From Areca catechu (lineage: Eukaryota; Streptophyta; Magnoliopsida; Arecales; Arecaceae), in assembly GCA_021397845.1 (NCBI GenBank), contig CM038050.1, positions 109,047,891-109,111,890 of the forward strand: a DNA stretch of 64,000 nt. The letters are read 5' to 3'. Under the pieces are notes generated by a model that made no database searches, was not told the origin of the DNA, and worked only from the letters and a program-made list of their open reading frames with translations. Of the stretch, positions 55,354-64,000 are shown piece by piece. A program made the position numbers and the translations under genes. The first letter of the stretch is position 1, and the number at the start of each line of letters is the position of its first letter.

Positions 55354-55795
55354 CTTTAGTAGAGGCATGCATCAAGGGATTTGAAACTTCTTTCCATGAC
55401 CGCCCATCCTAGATTGGAAGAGAGCTTAAAGAGGGGAGGGGAAGGGGGCATGGACCATGTGAGTGGCCCCATTTCTTGGGTGGCCAAAACAAACCACATG
55501 TCATCACCTCAGTGCGCCACATAAACAGATAAGGTGGGCCCTAGCTGACATGTCTCCTTGCCTTTGTTAGGCTTAAAAGAGACTTAAATTTTGAACCACT
55601 AAAGACTTCATGGGCTTAGACTCGGCCCGACTTATTACAAGACTCAGCTCGACCCGATGGGTCGAGGTACAGACTCCATTTAAGCAAATAAACTAGAGAC
55701 TGACAGCCTTATTACAGGACTCGATAAACACAGAACCCTAATCAGAGATCCCCCGAAGTTTGAAGGGCTCAAGTCAAACCCTGATGCCCACATCA
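55354..55795 (-). repeat. Family C 3' LTR, right segment
   Basis: Continues from 48747 after A2 (CTTTAGTAGAGGCATGCATCAAGGG follows sequence seen at 48660-48680) and ends TGATGCCCACATCA, the LTR start on the minus strand (TGATGTGGGCATCA). The total family C LTR is about 1.81 kb. Confidence 0.8.
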
Positions 55796-56260
55796 ATTCA
55801 CCCGGGGTGGGAGAAACTCGACCCTGTCGAGTGGAAGTTGATTTGGCTTTGGTACTTCTCCAGCAATCGGTGAATGGCATGTCCTCCTAGGTGATCCACG
55901 AGTCATCAGATTTGGGGTCGGCCTTGCCATCGGACCAAGTAACCTGAAAGCCTTTGCCCTAGGCTGCGGTAGCTCGACCATCCAAGATACGCTCGATCCG
56001 CACTCCTTACTCAGGTCAATTTGGAAGTGGACACTCTGGTCAGGTTTACTCTCCAAAAAGGATTAGGCTCAAATCACTCGCTAGGTGGTTTGCTGGTTCC
56101 CTATACTCAACTAAGTGCAAGATATTGAGAGTCGAGCTAATGTCCCAAATCAGGGTATTATGGTCACTCTCCTATCACTCTAAGGGACCAATTCAGCGAG
56201 CATAAAAACTTCTTTATTATTTCAGAATCCCCAATTCTCTACTTAGCTTGCTTTCATGAA
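55796..56260 (-). pseudogene. Family C integrase tail and chromodomain (decayed)
   Basis: The end of the fragment shows RIERILDGRA, KGFQVTWSDGKA and KSDDSWIT, a chromodomain in broken frames (one frame open 55793-56056). The integrase tail before it is hardly readable. A hairpin CACTCGAC-AGG-GTCGAGT and TTTCTCCCACCCCGGGTGAAT lie at about 55796-55832 just before the LTR. Confidence 0.65.
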
Positions 56261-56368
56261 CAACCAAATTTTAATTATTAATTTTCGTGTCCCTAGTATG
56301 CAATGCAGGAGATCATGCAGATTCTGAGACTCAAGTAACACTCAACAAAAGCAAACTAAACTAGGTAT

Positions 56369-56440
56369 TCCTAGTAAGAGGAATTTATTGGGGTCCTAGG
56401 GCCTAAACCTACTAGACCATTGGTTCTCTAGGCTTGACCC
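56369..56440 (-). other. Conserved non-coding block (C)
   Basis: Minus strand GTAGGTTTAGGCCCTAGG, CCCAATAAATTCCTCTTAC, TAGGAATACCTAGTTTAG. Same motif order as in A, B and D, with AATAAA. Confidence 0.5.
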
Positions 56441-56467
56441 TAGCCTGGTATGCACAAGAAAAATTAT

Positions 56468-57801
56468 TTAGGATCCTAACAGATGCCATAAAGTATACCA
56501 GAAGTAGAGGGCGAATGGGATGGGCTCTAAGGAGTCACACATTTTTGTAGTCTCAATAAAAAGTAACCTCCTGGCTCTAGGGATATGAGATGGCCTAAGA
56601 AAAGGCAGGGAATAAAAAGGAGACTCAGGGACTGGTTCGAAGTTTAGGCAGCTGACCTTAATGTATGAATGAAGGTCTAAAGGTGTGCTCATCTTAACCT
56701 CATGGTCAGTACTAGGAGGATCGATAGGTGCAAGTCCACGGGTAGGCGGGATGCTCCTAGATAGTGGAGGGCTTTCGGGAAGGTCTTTGGAATATTCATC
56801 TTGAGAATCTATACCTTCATCTATTTTGTTTGATCCTGGCTTGGTCAGTTCTACTACAAGGTCTATAGTGGACTCAGGATCATTATCATTTGGGTCCTTG
56901 CTAAGTTCTGGGATATCCTTAATGATTCCATCAGGTGGGAGCTGATCAATTAAATTATCAGGTGATACCTCCTCATATTCTTCTTTTTCTTCATATTCAT
57001 TAATCAAGCTTATGTCAGGCTCATATATGACCTCTTCAAACTCACTGAAGGGTTCTAATCCTTTCTCCTTTGGTTCCTCTATAGGCACGACTATGGTTGG
57101 GTCAACTACTTTTGGGATGGCCATACCTAACTCCTTCTCGGTGTTTTCTTTCTGGTCAAGAGGTGACATGGGTGGGGATTGATAAACAAAAGTCTGTTTC
57201 ACTACATATGTCGGATCAATCGGGATTTGATTCAAGTTGGTAGAGGTCGGCTTTATGTCCAAAGTATTAGATCGAGTATATCTTAAAGACCACTCACAGT
57301 CTTGGGCTTCTTGGTAGGCTAGCTCTAACATATTGGTCTTTTCAAAGCCTAATTTTCTATAGATGTCTGGGTGTAGCCAAGCCCTAAACCTCAATATGAT
57401 CTGAACCTCGGTCTCAATGGTATTACATTTCATAACATACCACTGGAAGTCCTCGATATACTCAGACACTGGCCTATTACCTTGTCTCAATTGGTACCAC
57501 CGGCCTAGAAGTCTTTGCTTAAAGGATTCACCTAGGTACCCTGCTCTCAACTTACTTCTCATGTCTTTCCAAGTTACCTTAGACTCTTGTCTCTCATACT
57601 TCATTCTTCCTCTAACATCAAACCAATAACGTTCGGCTGAACCACGAAGATGCATTTGGGCAAACCTGACCTTACTATCCTTATACAGATCGCTCCCCTT
57701 AAAATATTCATCCATATCGTCCTCCCAATCAATATAAACTTGACGATCATGACTTCCTCAAAAAGGATGAAACTGAGGATAGACTCTAGGATGAGATGCC
57801 A
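56468..57801 (-). pseudogene. Family C Gag-like protein with Gag core
   Basis: The natural start is M-A-S-H-P-R-V-Y-P (57799-57801), as in the + strand copy at 63546. One in-frame TGA near 57760 (FHPF-stop-GSH, CGA in the sister) interrupts it; the rest, 415 codons from 57715, is open. Residues about 1-150 of the open part match Retrotrans_gag (YFKGSDLYKDSKVRFAQMHL, AERYWFDVRGRM, QLRQGNRPVSEYIEDFQWYV). The acidic motif YEPDISLINEYEEKEEYEE follows, then the terminal domain PFYSLPF ... PFALYFWYTLWHLLGS (last 50 residues). There is no zinc knuckle or protease. C is the only family here that keeps a recognisable Gag core joined to the F-W-T-L-W domain. Confidence 0.75.
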
Positions 57802-58675
57802 TGAAAATACTGACTAGCTAAAGTGCAGTTAGGCTAAAGGACTCATAATTCTAGACTAGTCATGCAACACACAACGAATGTCTAAGATCTAATAGACCTA
57901 GAATCTCAACCAGTTGCCTAGGTCAGAGTGGCAAACCAGTCTGTAGTAGCCTTGTCCTTGGCCAGGTAGGTGGAGGGGAGTGGAGGTTCCTCTCTGCTTG
58001 CCTTAGACACCAATTTTGCAATTGGCCAGGTAAGCGAACCAACCCACAAGCCCTGATTCACCAAGCCTAGACACCAAGAACTCAGTACAAACAGATTGGG
58101 CTGTCACCAAGATTAGACACTTGGTCTCGACTCGACCAAATGGGTGTCCCTAAGCTCTCTAGAGCAATTAGGTGTCTAACTGATTTTAGTTAGGGTTTGG
58201 GTTCGGGATGCAGGTTAGTGGTTTGTGGGCTAGGGACAGGTGATGAACTCCTGACCCTATATCAAATTGCCACCCTTAAGTGTTTTATGAACAATGTAGG
58301 CATAGAAATGGCTAAGAAAAAGATTTAATATATATATATATATATATTTTTGGATATATGGATGATAAGCAAAGTGAAAAAGAAGTCTAAATATGAACTA
58401 ATTGCATGAACTAACTAAATGAGACAAGAAAGAGATGCATGCTGAAAATGCAGGCCTGAGATTTTCTCAAATGGAATTTTGGCTTGTAGAATTTCTACAA
58501 GCTGAAATAAAATCTGAGAAAATAGCAGAAGAATCCTCTAAATGCAGTAGATCTAGCAAAAAAAGAATCAAATAAAATGAAGATTCCTACAAAGAGAAAA
58601 CATTAAAATAGTAGACTATATATGGGCTAGATAGAATACAGAGACCTAAATGCAAGAGCACTAGTCCTAGCCTAG

Positions 58676-58687
58676 GCTCTGATACCA
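58676..58687 (-). promoter_or_regulatory. Primer-binding site of the minus-strand C element
   Basis: TGGTATCAGAGC on the minus strand, four bases from the LTR at 58692. Confidence 0.92.
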
Positions 58688-58691
58688 AGAA

Positions 58692-58806
58692 TGATGCGGA
58701 AAAAAAAGGATGAGGTGATGATGCTAGCACGGATGATGCAAAGGTGGTTATATCTTGTTTTCTTTTTAGGGTTTATCTTTGGTTCTCGATTGCAAGCAAA
58801 GAGAAC
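58692..58806 (-). repeat. Family C 5' LTR fragment up to the inversion junction
   Basis: TGATGCGGAAAAAAAAGG ... TTGCAAGCAAAGAGAAC, collinear with 47377-47500. The next base on, GAATGAATACAAAA, matches the reverse complement of about 48155, i.e. the other orientation. Confidence 0.85.
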
Positions 58807-58996
58807 GAATGAATACAAAAAAAAGTTTCGAGTGTTTTCTTCTCCAATCCTCTGTCTCCCTAGACTAGGTTGTGAGTGAGTGAAACTCTTCCTTCATCCC
58901 CAGGGATGTCGAGTGGTGTGAGGCCACGTTCCTTCGCCTGAGGGCGTCGAGTGGTGTGAGGCCACGTTCCTTTGCCTGAGAGCGTCGAGTGGTGGG
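58807..58996 (+). repeat. Family C 5' LTR (+ strand element), first segment with 38-bp repeats
   Basis: GTCGAGTGGTGTGAGGCCAC starts at 58908, 58946 and 58984 (38-bp period), with a fourth, diverged unit after the B solo LTR. It ends with GTGGG (58992-58996), the target duplication of that solo LTR. Confidence 0.85.
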
Positions 58997-60633
58997 TGAT
59001 GCAGAACAAAAGAGAAGATGATGCGATGCAGAAGTAAACTATGACTAATTCTTTTTTTGTGGTTTTTTTTTTTTTTTTTTAATATTTCAGAAGTCGGCTT
59101 TGACTCAAAGAAAAGTTGAACTAAATTGAAAGAAACTAGGTAATAATTGAAAGCACAATTTAAATAAAACTGGGTTATCAGAGTAGTTCAGAAGTAACGG
59201 ATCGCTGGGGGTTGAGAAACTCCCAGACCTAGGGTTTCGCTCTGAACTTTCAACAGGACAGAAATAAATAGAAGAGATGGGTTACCGACCAGACAGTGAT
59301 CTTCACAAAGTTTGGTGGAAGAACTCTCTCGAGCAGATTGTTGGATCCTCGGATTCGGATATCTTCGCAATGGATCCTCCAATACTGGTCCTGTGACTGA
59401 GTCGGCTTCTCCTGGACTCAAGATCTGGGAAAGAAGAAGAACAAGTGATGGAATCAGATACTCAAGGAAGAATTTACCAGATTGAAGAACTTGAAAGTTG
59501 ATGTGCTGAAATCCGGATTCTCCTGGAGGTTGATCTGACTTCCTCTGGGAATTGCTCTGGATCTGAAGTATCCGGACTGGACCCGGATTCTGGGGTCGGC
59601 CTTGACTTGAAGAGGATGGCCGTGAGAGGTGGGATATGCTAGGGCTTGGTGGAAAGAGAAGGATGATGGGCGGCTAGGGTTGGGAGTGAAGTGGCTAACC
59701 TAGGGTTTGGGGTTTGGAGATCTCACACCTCCTCAAGGTTCCTGGGAAACCCAGATTTACTCCCTCACAGAGCTCAACACCTGGATGCAAGTGCGGAAGA
59801 GAGAAAACACAGAGTTTGCTCACACAAAAACTTGAATTCATTCATCAGATTACTTTCAAATTTACAAGAAGGGTTTAATTTATAGGACTTTACAAGAGAG
59901 TAGGGTTTTACATCTTCCCATGTGGGACTAAATGAGGGGATCTTCAAATTAGGATTGTAGGATCAATCCCTACACATATGGCCGGCCAAAGGTTCCAAAA
60001 AAATTTGATTTGGGTTTTAAAAGGAAGGTAGATGGCGCCTTCAAGCTTTGTTCTTCAAGAGAGGATTTCTTTCCTTCCATGGCTCAACTCTTTTGGACTC
60101 CTCCTTTTCTTTCTCTCTAAGTCATGGTCCTTCCCATCTTTGTTTTGGGTATTTTTGGTAGGGAATGGGCGCCTCCTTGAAGTTCTCTCCAAGAAGAATT
60201 TCTTCCCTTTCATAGCTTGGCTCTTATGGAAGGTCTTGGGCCGCCCCCTTGATTTGTGGATCCCTGGTTGCTTTCTCCTCAAATGGTGCATGAGAGAAGG
60301 GAGCTGCTATCTGTGGTGTGGGGACCAGAGTATACTGGATGGAGATGTGGCGCCCCCTAGACTCAGGCGTGTGGCTGGGAGTGTGGCTGGGAGTGTGGCG
60401 CCCACTTGCTTGGCCTTGGGAGAAAATGTGACACCCCAGGTTGAAGTCCTAGACCACTACTGAGTCAACATGACTCAACAAAAATAAATTACAGGGAGTA
60501 CAGACTTAAGCTAAAATTGAGTTGATCAAGTCAACCCTTATTACAAGCCAGAAAACCCTAATTCTTCGGGCAAGGTCAATCAGAGATCCAGATGGAGCTC
60601 TGAAGTCTTCTTCTGAGTCTGGTGCCCGCAGCA
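58997..60633 (-). repeat. Family B solo LTR
   Basis: 1637 bp, TGATGCAGAACAAAAG to GGTGCCCGCAGCA (usual end GCACCA, one substitution). Duplication GTGGG at 58992-58996 and 60634-60638. It is more diverged from the B LTRs at 30871 and 36124 than those are from each other. Confidence 0.88.
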
Positions 60634-60638
60634 GTGGG

Positions 60639-60809
60639 AGGCCACAATTCCTTCGTCCTTCGGGACGTCGCGGGGTGCGAGGCCCCAAGTTATCAACTTC
60701 GATTTCGGACTCCAGTCGGATACCGGGCTCGAAGCCCTGTTTCTCTACCCTAACCCTATTTCAACTTCAACACTTCTCATCTCTTCGTTAACCGTTCTTT
60801 CTCTTGCTG
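60639..60809 (+). repeat. Family C 5' LTR, middle segment
   Basis: Continues the C LTR (AGGCCACAATTCCTTCGTCC ... CTCTTGCTG), matching the reverse complement of about 47780-47960. It ends with TGCTG (60805-60809), the target duplication of the D solo LTR. Confidence 0.85.
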
Positions 60810-62263
60810 TGATGGGGGACTAATATACATGCAATTCTTTTTGTATGTTTTACATGTTGAGTTAGGAGATTAATTCCCGAATTTTAGATCAAAATTATTT
60901 GTAGGGAATTTTTTATGAATTTTGAAGATCAGCATGCAGATTAGGACCTAGAAAAGTAGCAAAGAAGGACCGCCGGGGCTGAGAAGCCTCGGTTAGGGCA
61001 AGTTCTCCTACAATAAAACTACTGGAGGTAGAGGGGTGTACCTGACAATGTCTGTGAAGATCGTAGCGAAGGGGTCTCTCATTCCTCGATGGATGCGGCC
61101 TGGAAAACCGAGCCAATGACCCGCGGATACCCGGCTTTCTGCTCGGTGGTCTGATTGAGGCTTGGCTGGAGTCGTTGAATTCGTAGAAACTTAGGGACCT
61201 GCAAACGACCTGTCAGGGGTTAGAAAACTCACAAAGGAAAAAAAAACAAAGGAAAAATAGCAAGGGAAGGCTTCTTTTGGAGTGGGCATCCAGGTATCTG
61301 GAGGTTTGTTGGCAGCAGGAAGATGATTGCAAACACCGGGAAGAAGAACTCTCACAAACCCCTTTATGCACACAGCAGGGTATTACACAACTCAATAGAA
61401 GAACTCAAGGTTTTAATTCATATCAAAATTAGGTTTCATACAAGAGGCTAGGGTCCCTTAAATAGACATTTAACCTTGGGCTCCAAGTAAGGGTACATAA
61501 GTCTTTACATAAGAATCCTTTTCCTCTCAAACCCTAGCTAGAAAATAAGGAAATATTAGGTAGAAAAATCCCTAAAAATTCTCTTGACTTGGCCAACACT
61601 CCAAGGACGCCTAGGGGGGCGTGTTGGGCTTCTAGGAACAGCAAAAGGCTGGCCCAAAGGGGCTCGGGTGCATGGGTTTGGGCCTCTGGAAGCTGGGGAG
61701 GCCTGGTAGCCAGGTAGCAGAATATTCCATGGTATCTTGCTTCTTAGGGGCTTGGGCTTGGCACCTGGGCTTGATTTCTTTGGGCTAGGATGCAGATGGA
61801 CCTCTGGAATCATGGATTCCCTTATCTATGAATATACTTTGGCATCTGGAAGGGAATCTGGGCATCTGGAGGGCATCTGCAAGAAATCTGGGTTTTCTGA
61901 ATTTTCCTCCTAGGGTCTTCAAATCTTCAAGCTGGGTAGGACTTGGGCTATACTTCATGTCTTTAATCTAGTTGGACTTGGTCTTCACTTATGTGATATA
62001 GTCTTGAGTCTTCAGTATGCTTGGACAGGACTCAAAAAATAAAATTAGCTCAACATGAGCTGACTAGCATTTGACTGAACTAGCTCAACATAAGCTGACT
62101 AGTACAGAACTGAAATAACAACTCAAAAGACTCAAACAACAACTAAAAAAAAGGACTCAGATGGGCTAAGCCCTTATTACAGATGGACTCATAAATTATT
62201 GATCAATTCATAGAGGGTTGAAAAACCTCTGTCTTATTCTGGTACCTCCGGTGTCCCCACCAT
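60810..62263 (-). repeat. Family D solo LTR
   Basis: 1454 bp, TGATGGGGGACTAA to GGTGTCCCCACCA, duplication TGCTG (60805-60809 and 62264-62268). Length is within one base of the LTRs of the complete D element. CTATTTAAGGGACCC (minus strand, about 61461-61475) is the TATA-like box. Confidence 0.9.
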
Positions 62264-62268
62264 GCTGC

Positions 62269-62688
62269 CTATAGGTCTTCCTCGGTGCTACGAACATCAG
62301 AGATGGGTCGTCTTGCCATCACGACCACTTGATCGGGAACCGGCGCATCCACAGGCACGATTGCTCGGACATCCAGGCCGGATCCGTCGAGTGGAGCGAT
62401 CTCTGCACCAGGCGCTTCAGAATTTGAAAGGTTTGCATCCCCATCTCCTAGGTAGGTATTGGGTGTATCGAGCTAGTCCTAATCCCGGGGTTCCTTAATC
62501 TCGGGGTCCTGATCTATCATTTCTTAGGGATTGATATGCTAGCATAGATCTCTTTTCTTTCAGTTTTCCTAGGTTCTCTTTACTTGCAATCGGGAACCAA
62601 AGATAAAATCCTAAAAAGAAAACAAGATATAACCACCTTTGCATCATCCGTGCTAGCATCATCACCTCATCCTTTTTTTTTCGCATCA
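62269..62688 (+). repeat. Family C 5' LTR, last segment
   Basis: CCTATAGGTCTTCCTCGG to CTTTTTTTTTCGCATCA, the R-U5 end of the LTR, including TCCAGGCCGGATCCGTCGAG (62372-62391), shared with family D. Confidence 0.85.
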
Positions 62689-62692
62689 TTCT

Positions 62693-62704
62693 TGGTATCA
62701 GAGC
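62693..62704 (+). promoter_or_regulatory. Primer-binding site of the + strand C element
   Basis: TGGTATCAGAGC, four bases after the LTR end. Confidence 0.92.
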
Positions 62705-63545
62705 CTAGGCTAGGATTAGTGCTCTTGCATTTAGGTCTCTGCATTCTGTCCAGCCCATATATAGTCTGCTATTTTAATTTTTCTCTTTGTAGGAATCTCC
62801 ATTATCTGTTGCATTTAGAGGATTCTTCTGCTCTTTCTCAGATTTTATTTCAGCCTGTAGAAATTCTACAAGCCAAAATACCATCTGAGAAAATCTCAGG
62901 CGTGCAGTTTCAGCAAGCATCTCTTCTTGTCTCATTTAGTTAGTTCATGCAATTAGTTCATATTTAGACTTCTTTTGCACTTTTCTTATCATCCATATAT
63001 CCGAATATATATATATATATTAAATCTTTTTCTTAGCCATTTCTGTGCCTACATTGTTCATAAAACACTTAAGGGTGGCAATTTGACATAGGGTCAGGAG
63101 TTCATCACCTGTCCCTAGCCCACAAACCACTAACCTGCATCCCGAACCCAAACCCTAACTAAAATTGGTTAGACACCTAATTGCTCTAGAGAGCTTAGGG
63201 ACACCCATTTGGTCGAGTCGAGACCAAGTGTCTAATCTTGGTGATAGCCCAATCTATTTGTACTGAGTTCTTGGTGTCTAGGCTTGGTGAATCAGGGCTT
63301 ATGGATTGGTTCGCTTACCTGGCCAATTGCAAAATTGGTGTCTAAGGCAAGCAGAGAGGAACCTCCACTCCCCTCCACCTACCTGGCCATGGACAAGGCT
63401 ACTACAGACTGGTTTGCCACTCTGACCTAGGCAACTGGTTGAGATTCTAGGTCTATTAGATCATAGACATTCGTTGTGTGTTGCATGACTAGTCTAGAAT
63501 TAGGAGTCCTTTAGCCTAACTGCCCTTTAGCTAGTCAGTATTTTC

Positions 63546-64000
63546 ATGGCATCTAACCCTAGAGTCTATCCTCAGTTTCATCCTTTTCGAGGAAGTCATG
63601 ATCGTCAGGTTTATATTGATTGGGAGGACGATATGGATGAATATTTTAAGTGGAGCGATCTGTGTGAGGATAGTAAGGTCAGGTTTGCCCAAATGCATCT
63701 TCAGGGTTTAGCCGAACGTTATTGGTTTGATGTTAGAGGAAGAATGAAGTATGAGAGACAAGAGTCTAAGTAACTTGGAAAGACATGAGAAGTAAGTTGA
63801 GAGCAGGGTACCTAGGTGAATCCTATGAGCAAAGACTTCTGGGCCGGTGGTACCAATTGAGACAAGGTAATAGGCCAGTATCTGAGTATATCGAGGACTT
63901 CCAGTGGTATGTCATGAAATGTAATACCATTGAGACCGAGGTTCAGATCACATTGAGGTTTAGGGCTTTGCTACACCCAGACATCTATAGAAAATTAGGC
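63546..64000 (+). pseudogene. Family C Gag-like protein, + strand copy (partial)
   Basis: Starts M-A-S-N-P-R-V-Y-P-Q-F-H-P-F-R-G and matches the minus-strand protein through YFKWSDLCEDSKVRFAQM and WFDVRGRMKYERQESK. A one-base loss (GTCTAAGTAAC, sister GTCTAAGGTAAC) makes a stop at 63771-63773. The sequence then goes on in another frame (MRSKLRAGYLGES, RQGNRPVSEYIEDFQWYV) to the window end. It keeps the CGA arginine that is TGA in the minus copy. Confidence 0.8.

Larger units (their letters stand above)
47377..58806 (-). mobile_element. Family C element on the minus strand, cut at an inversion junction
   Basis: The 3' LTR (47377-48747 plus 55354-55795, split by element A2), internal region 55796-58691, and the first 115 bp of the 5' LTR (58692-58806) are present. 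At 58806/58807 the sequence changes from the minus-strand LTR to a different part of the same LTR on the + strand. It is non-autonomous: Gag-like ORF plus integrase-tail remnant only. The 5' target duplication is lost because of the junction. Confidence 0.85.
62689..64000 (+). mobile_element. Family C element on the + strand, internal region (runs off the window)
   Basis: The mirror image of 56xxx-58691: PBS, leader and gag start in the same order but opposite orientation. The two elements lie head to head around the junction at 58806. Confidence 0.85.

Noticed and set aside
4380..62704. tRNA gene fragments suggested by TGGTATCAGAGC motifs
   Set aside because: Only 12-13 bases match, always 2-4 bases from an LTR end; they are primer-binding sites, not tRNA genes.

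Overview
The window is plant nuclear DNA made almost entirely of LTR retrotransposons inserted into one another. I found no host gene, tRNA, rRNA or CRISPR array. Plant origin follows from tRNA-iMet primer sites (TGGTATCAGAGC), chromodomain-type and Tat-type Ty3/Gypsy coding remnants, and a SIRE-like Copia LTR with GTCGAC repeats. A monocot with a large repeat-rich genome is a plausible but unproven guess. Family letters below (A to E, X, Tat1, Tat2) are my own labels.

Layout. Tat1 is an old, GC-rich Tat-lineage Gypsy element on the + strand. Its protease starts at about 210, is split by a tandem family A array (494-17313, five LTRs and four internal regions, minus strand, CCACC duplication only at the outer ends), and resumes at 17314. 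RT and RNase H follow, with RNase H split by small element E (19335-21706), then integrase to 23192. A long 3' region holds degenerate 50-bp repeats, an antisense ORF remnant (about 23990-26040), a 184-bp tandem array (26685-29808) and the 3' LTR ending near 30612. After about 250 bp of unassigned AT-rich DNA comes element B (30871-37900, duplication CATGT). A second Tat element (Tat2) follows: LTR and leader, then gag and protease, split by element D (38708-44965, duplication CCTCT). Tat2 is cut at 46890 by a partial SIRE-like LTR. Family C on the minus strand runs 47377-58806. Its 3' LTR is split by a second family A element (48748-55348, duplication GGTGT), which itself carries a SIRE-like solo LTR (52730-54134, duplication ATTAG). 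At 58806/58807 the sequence flips into a + strand family C element, whose 5' LTR carries a family B solo LTR (58997-60633, GTGGG) and a family D solo LTR (60810-62263, TGCTG) and whose gag runs off the window.

Biology. A, B, C and D are non-autonomous relatives with one plan: PBS, one long Gag-like ORF, a conserved non-coding block, the C-terminal tail of integrase with a chromodomain, a CTCGAC..GTCGAG hairpin, and the polypurine tract. Protease, RT, RNase H and the integrase core are absent. The four Gag-like proteins differ in the middle (Gag core in C, zinc knuckle in B, twelve 14-residue repeats in D, neither in A). They share an acidic SLxDEYEGE motif and a C-terminal domain of about 50 residues ending in F-A-x-Y-F-W-x-T-L-W-H-L-L-G. 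E is reduced to two LTRs around 85 bp. This group of trans-mobilised elements, and the shared C-terminal domain, is the best candidate here for something undescribed.

Limits: everything is read by eye. Outer boundaries supported by target duplications are firm. Domain edges in decayed copies are approximate, and LTR identities are hand estimates.
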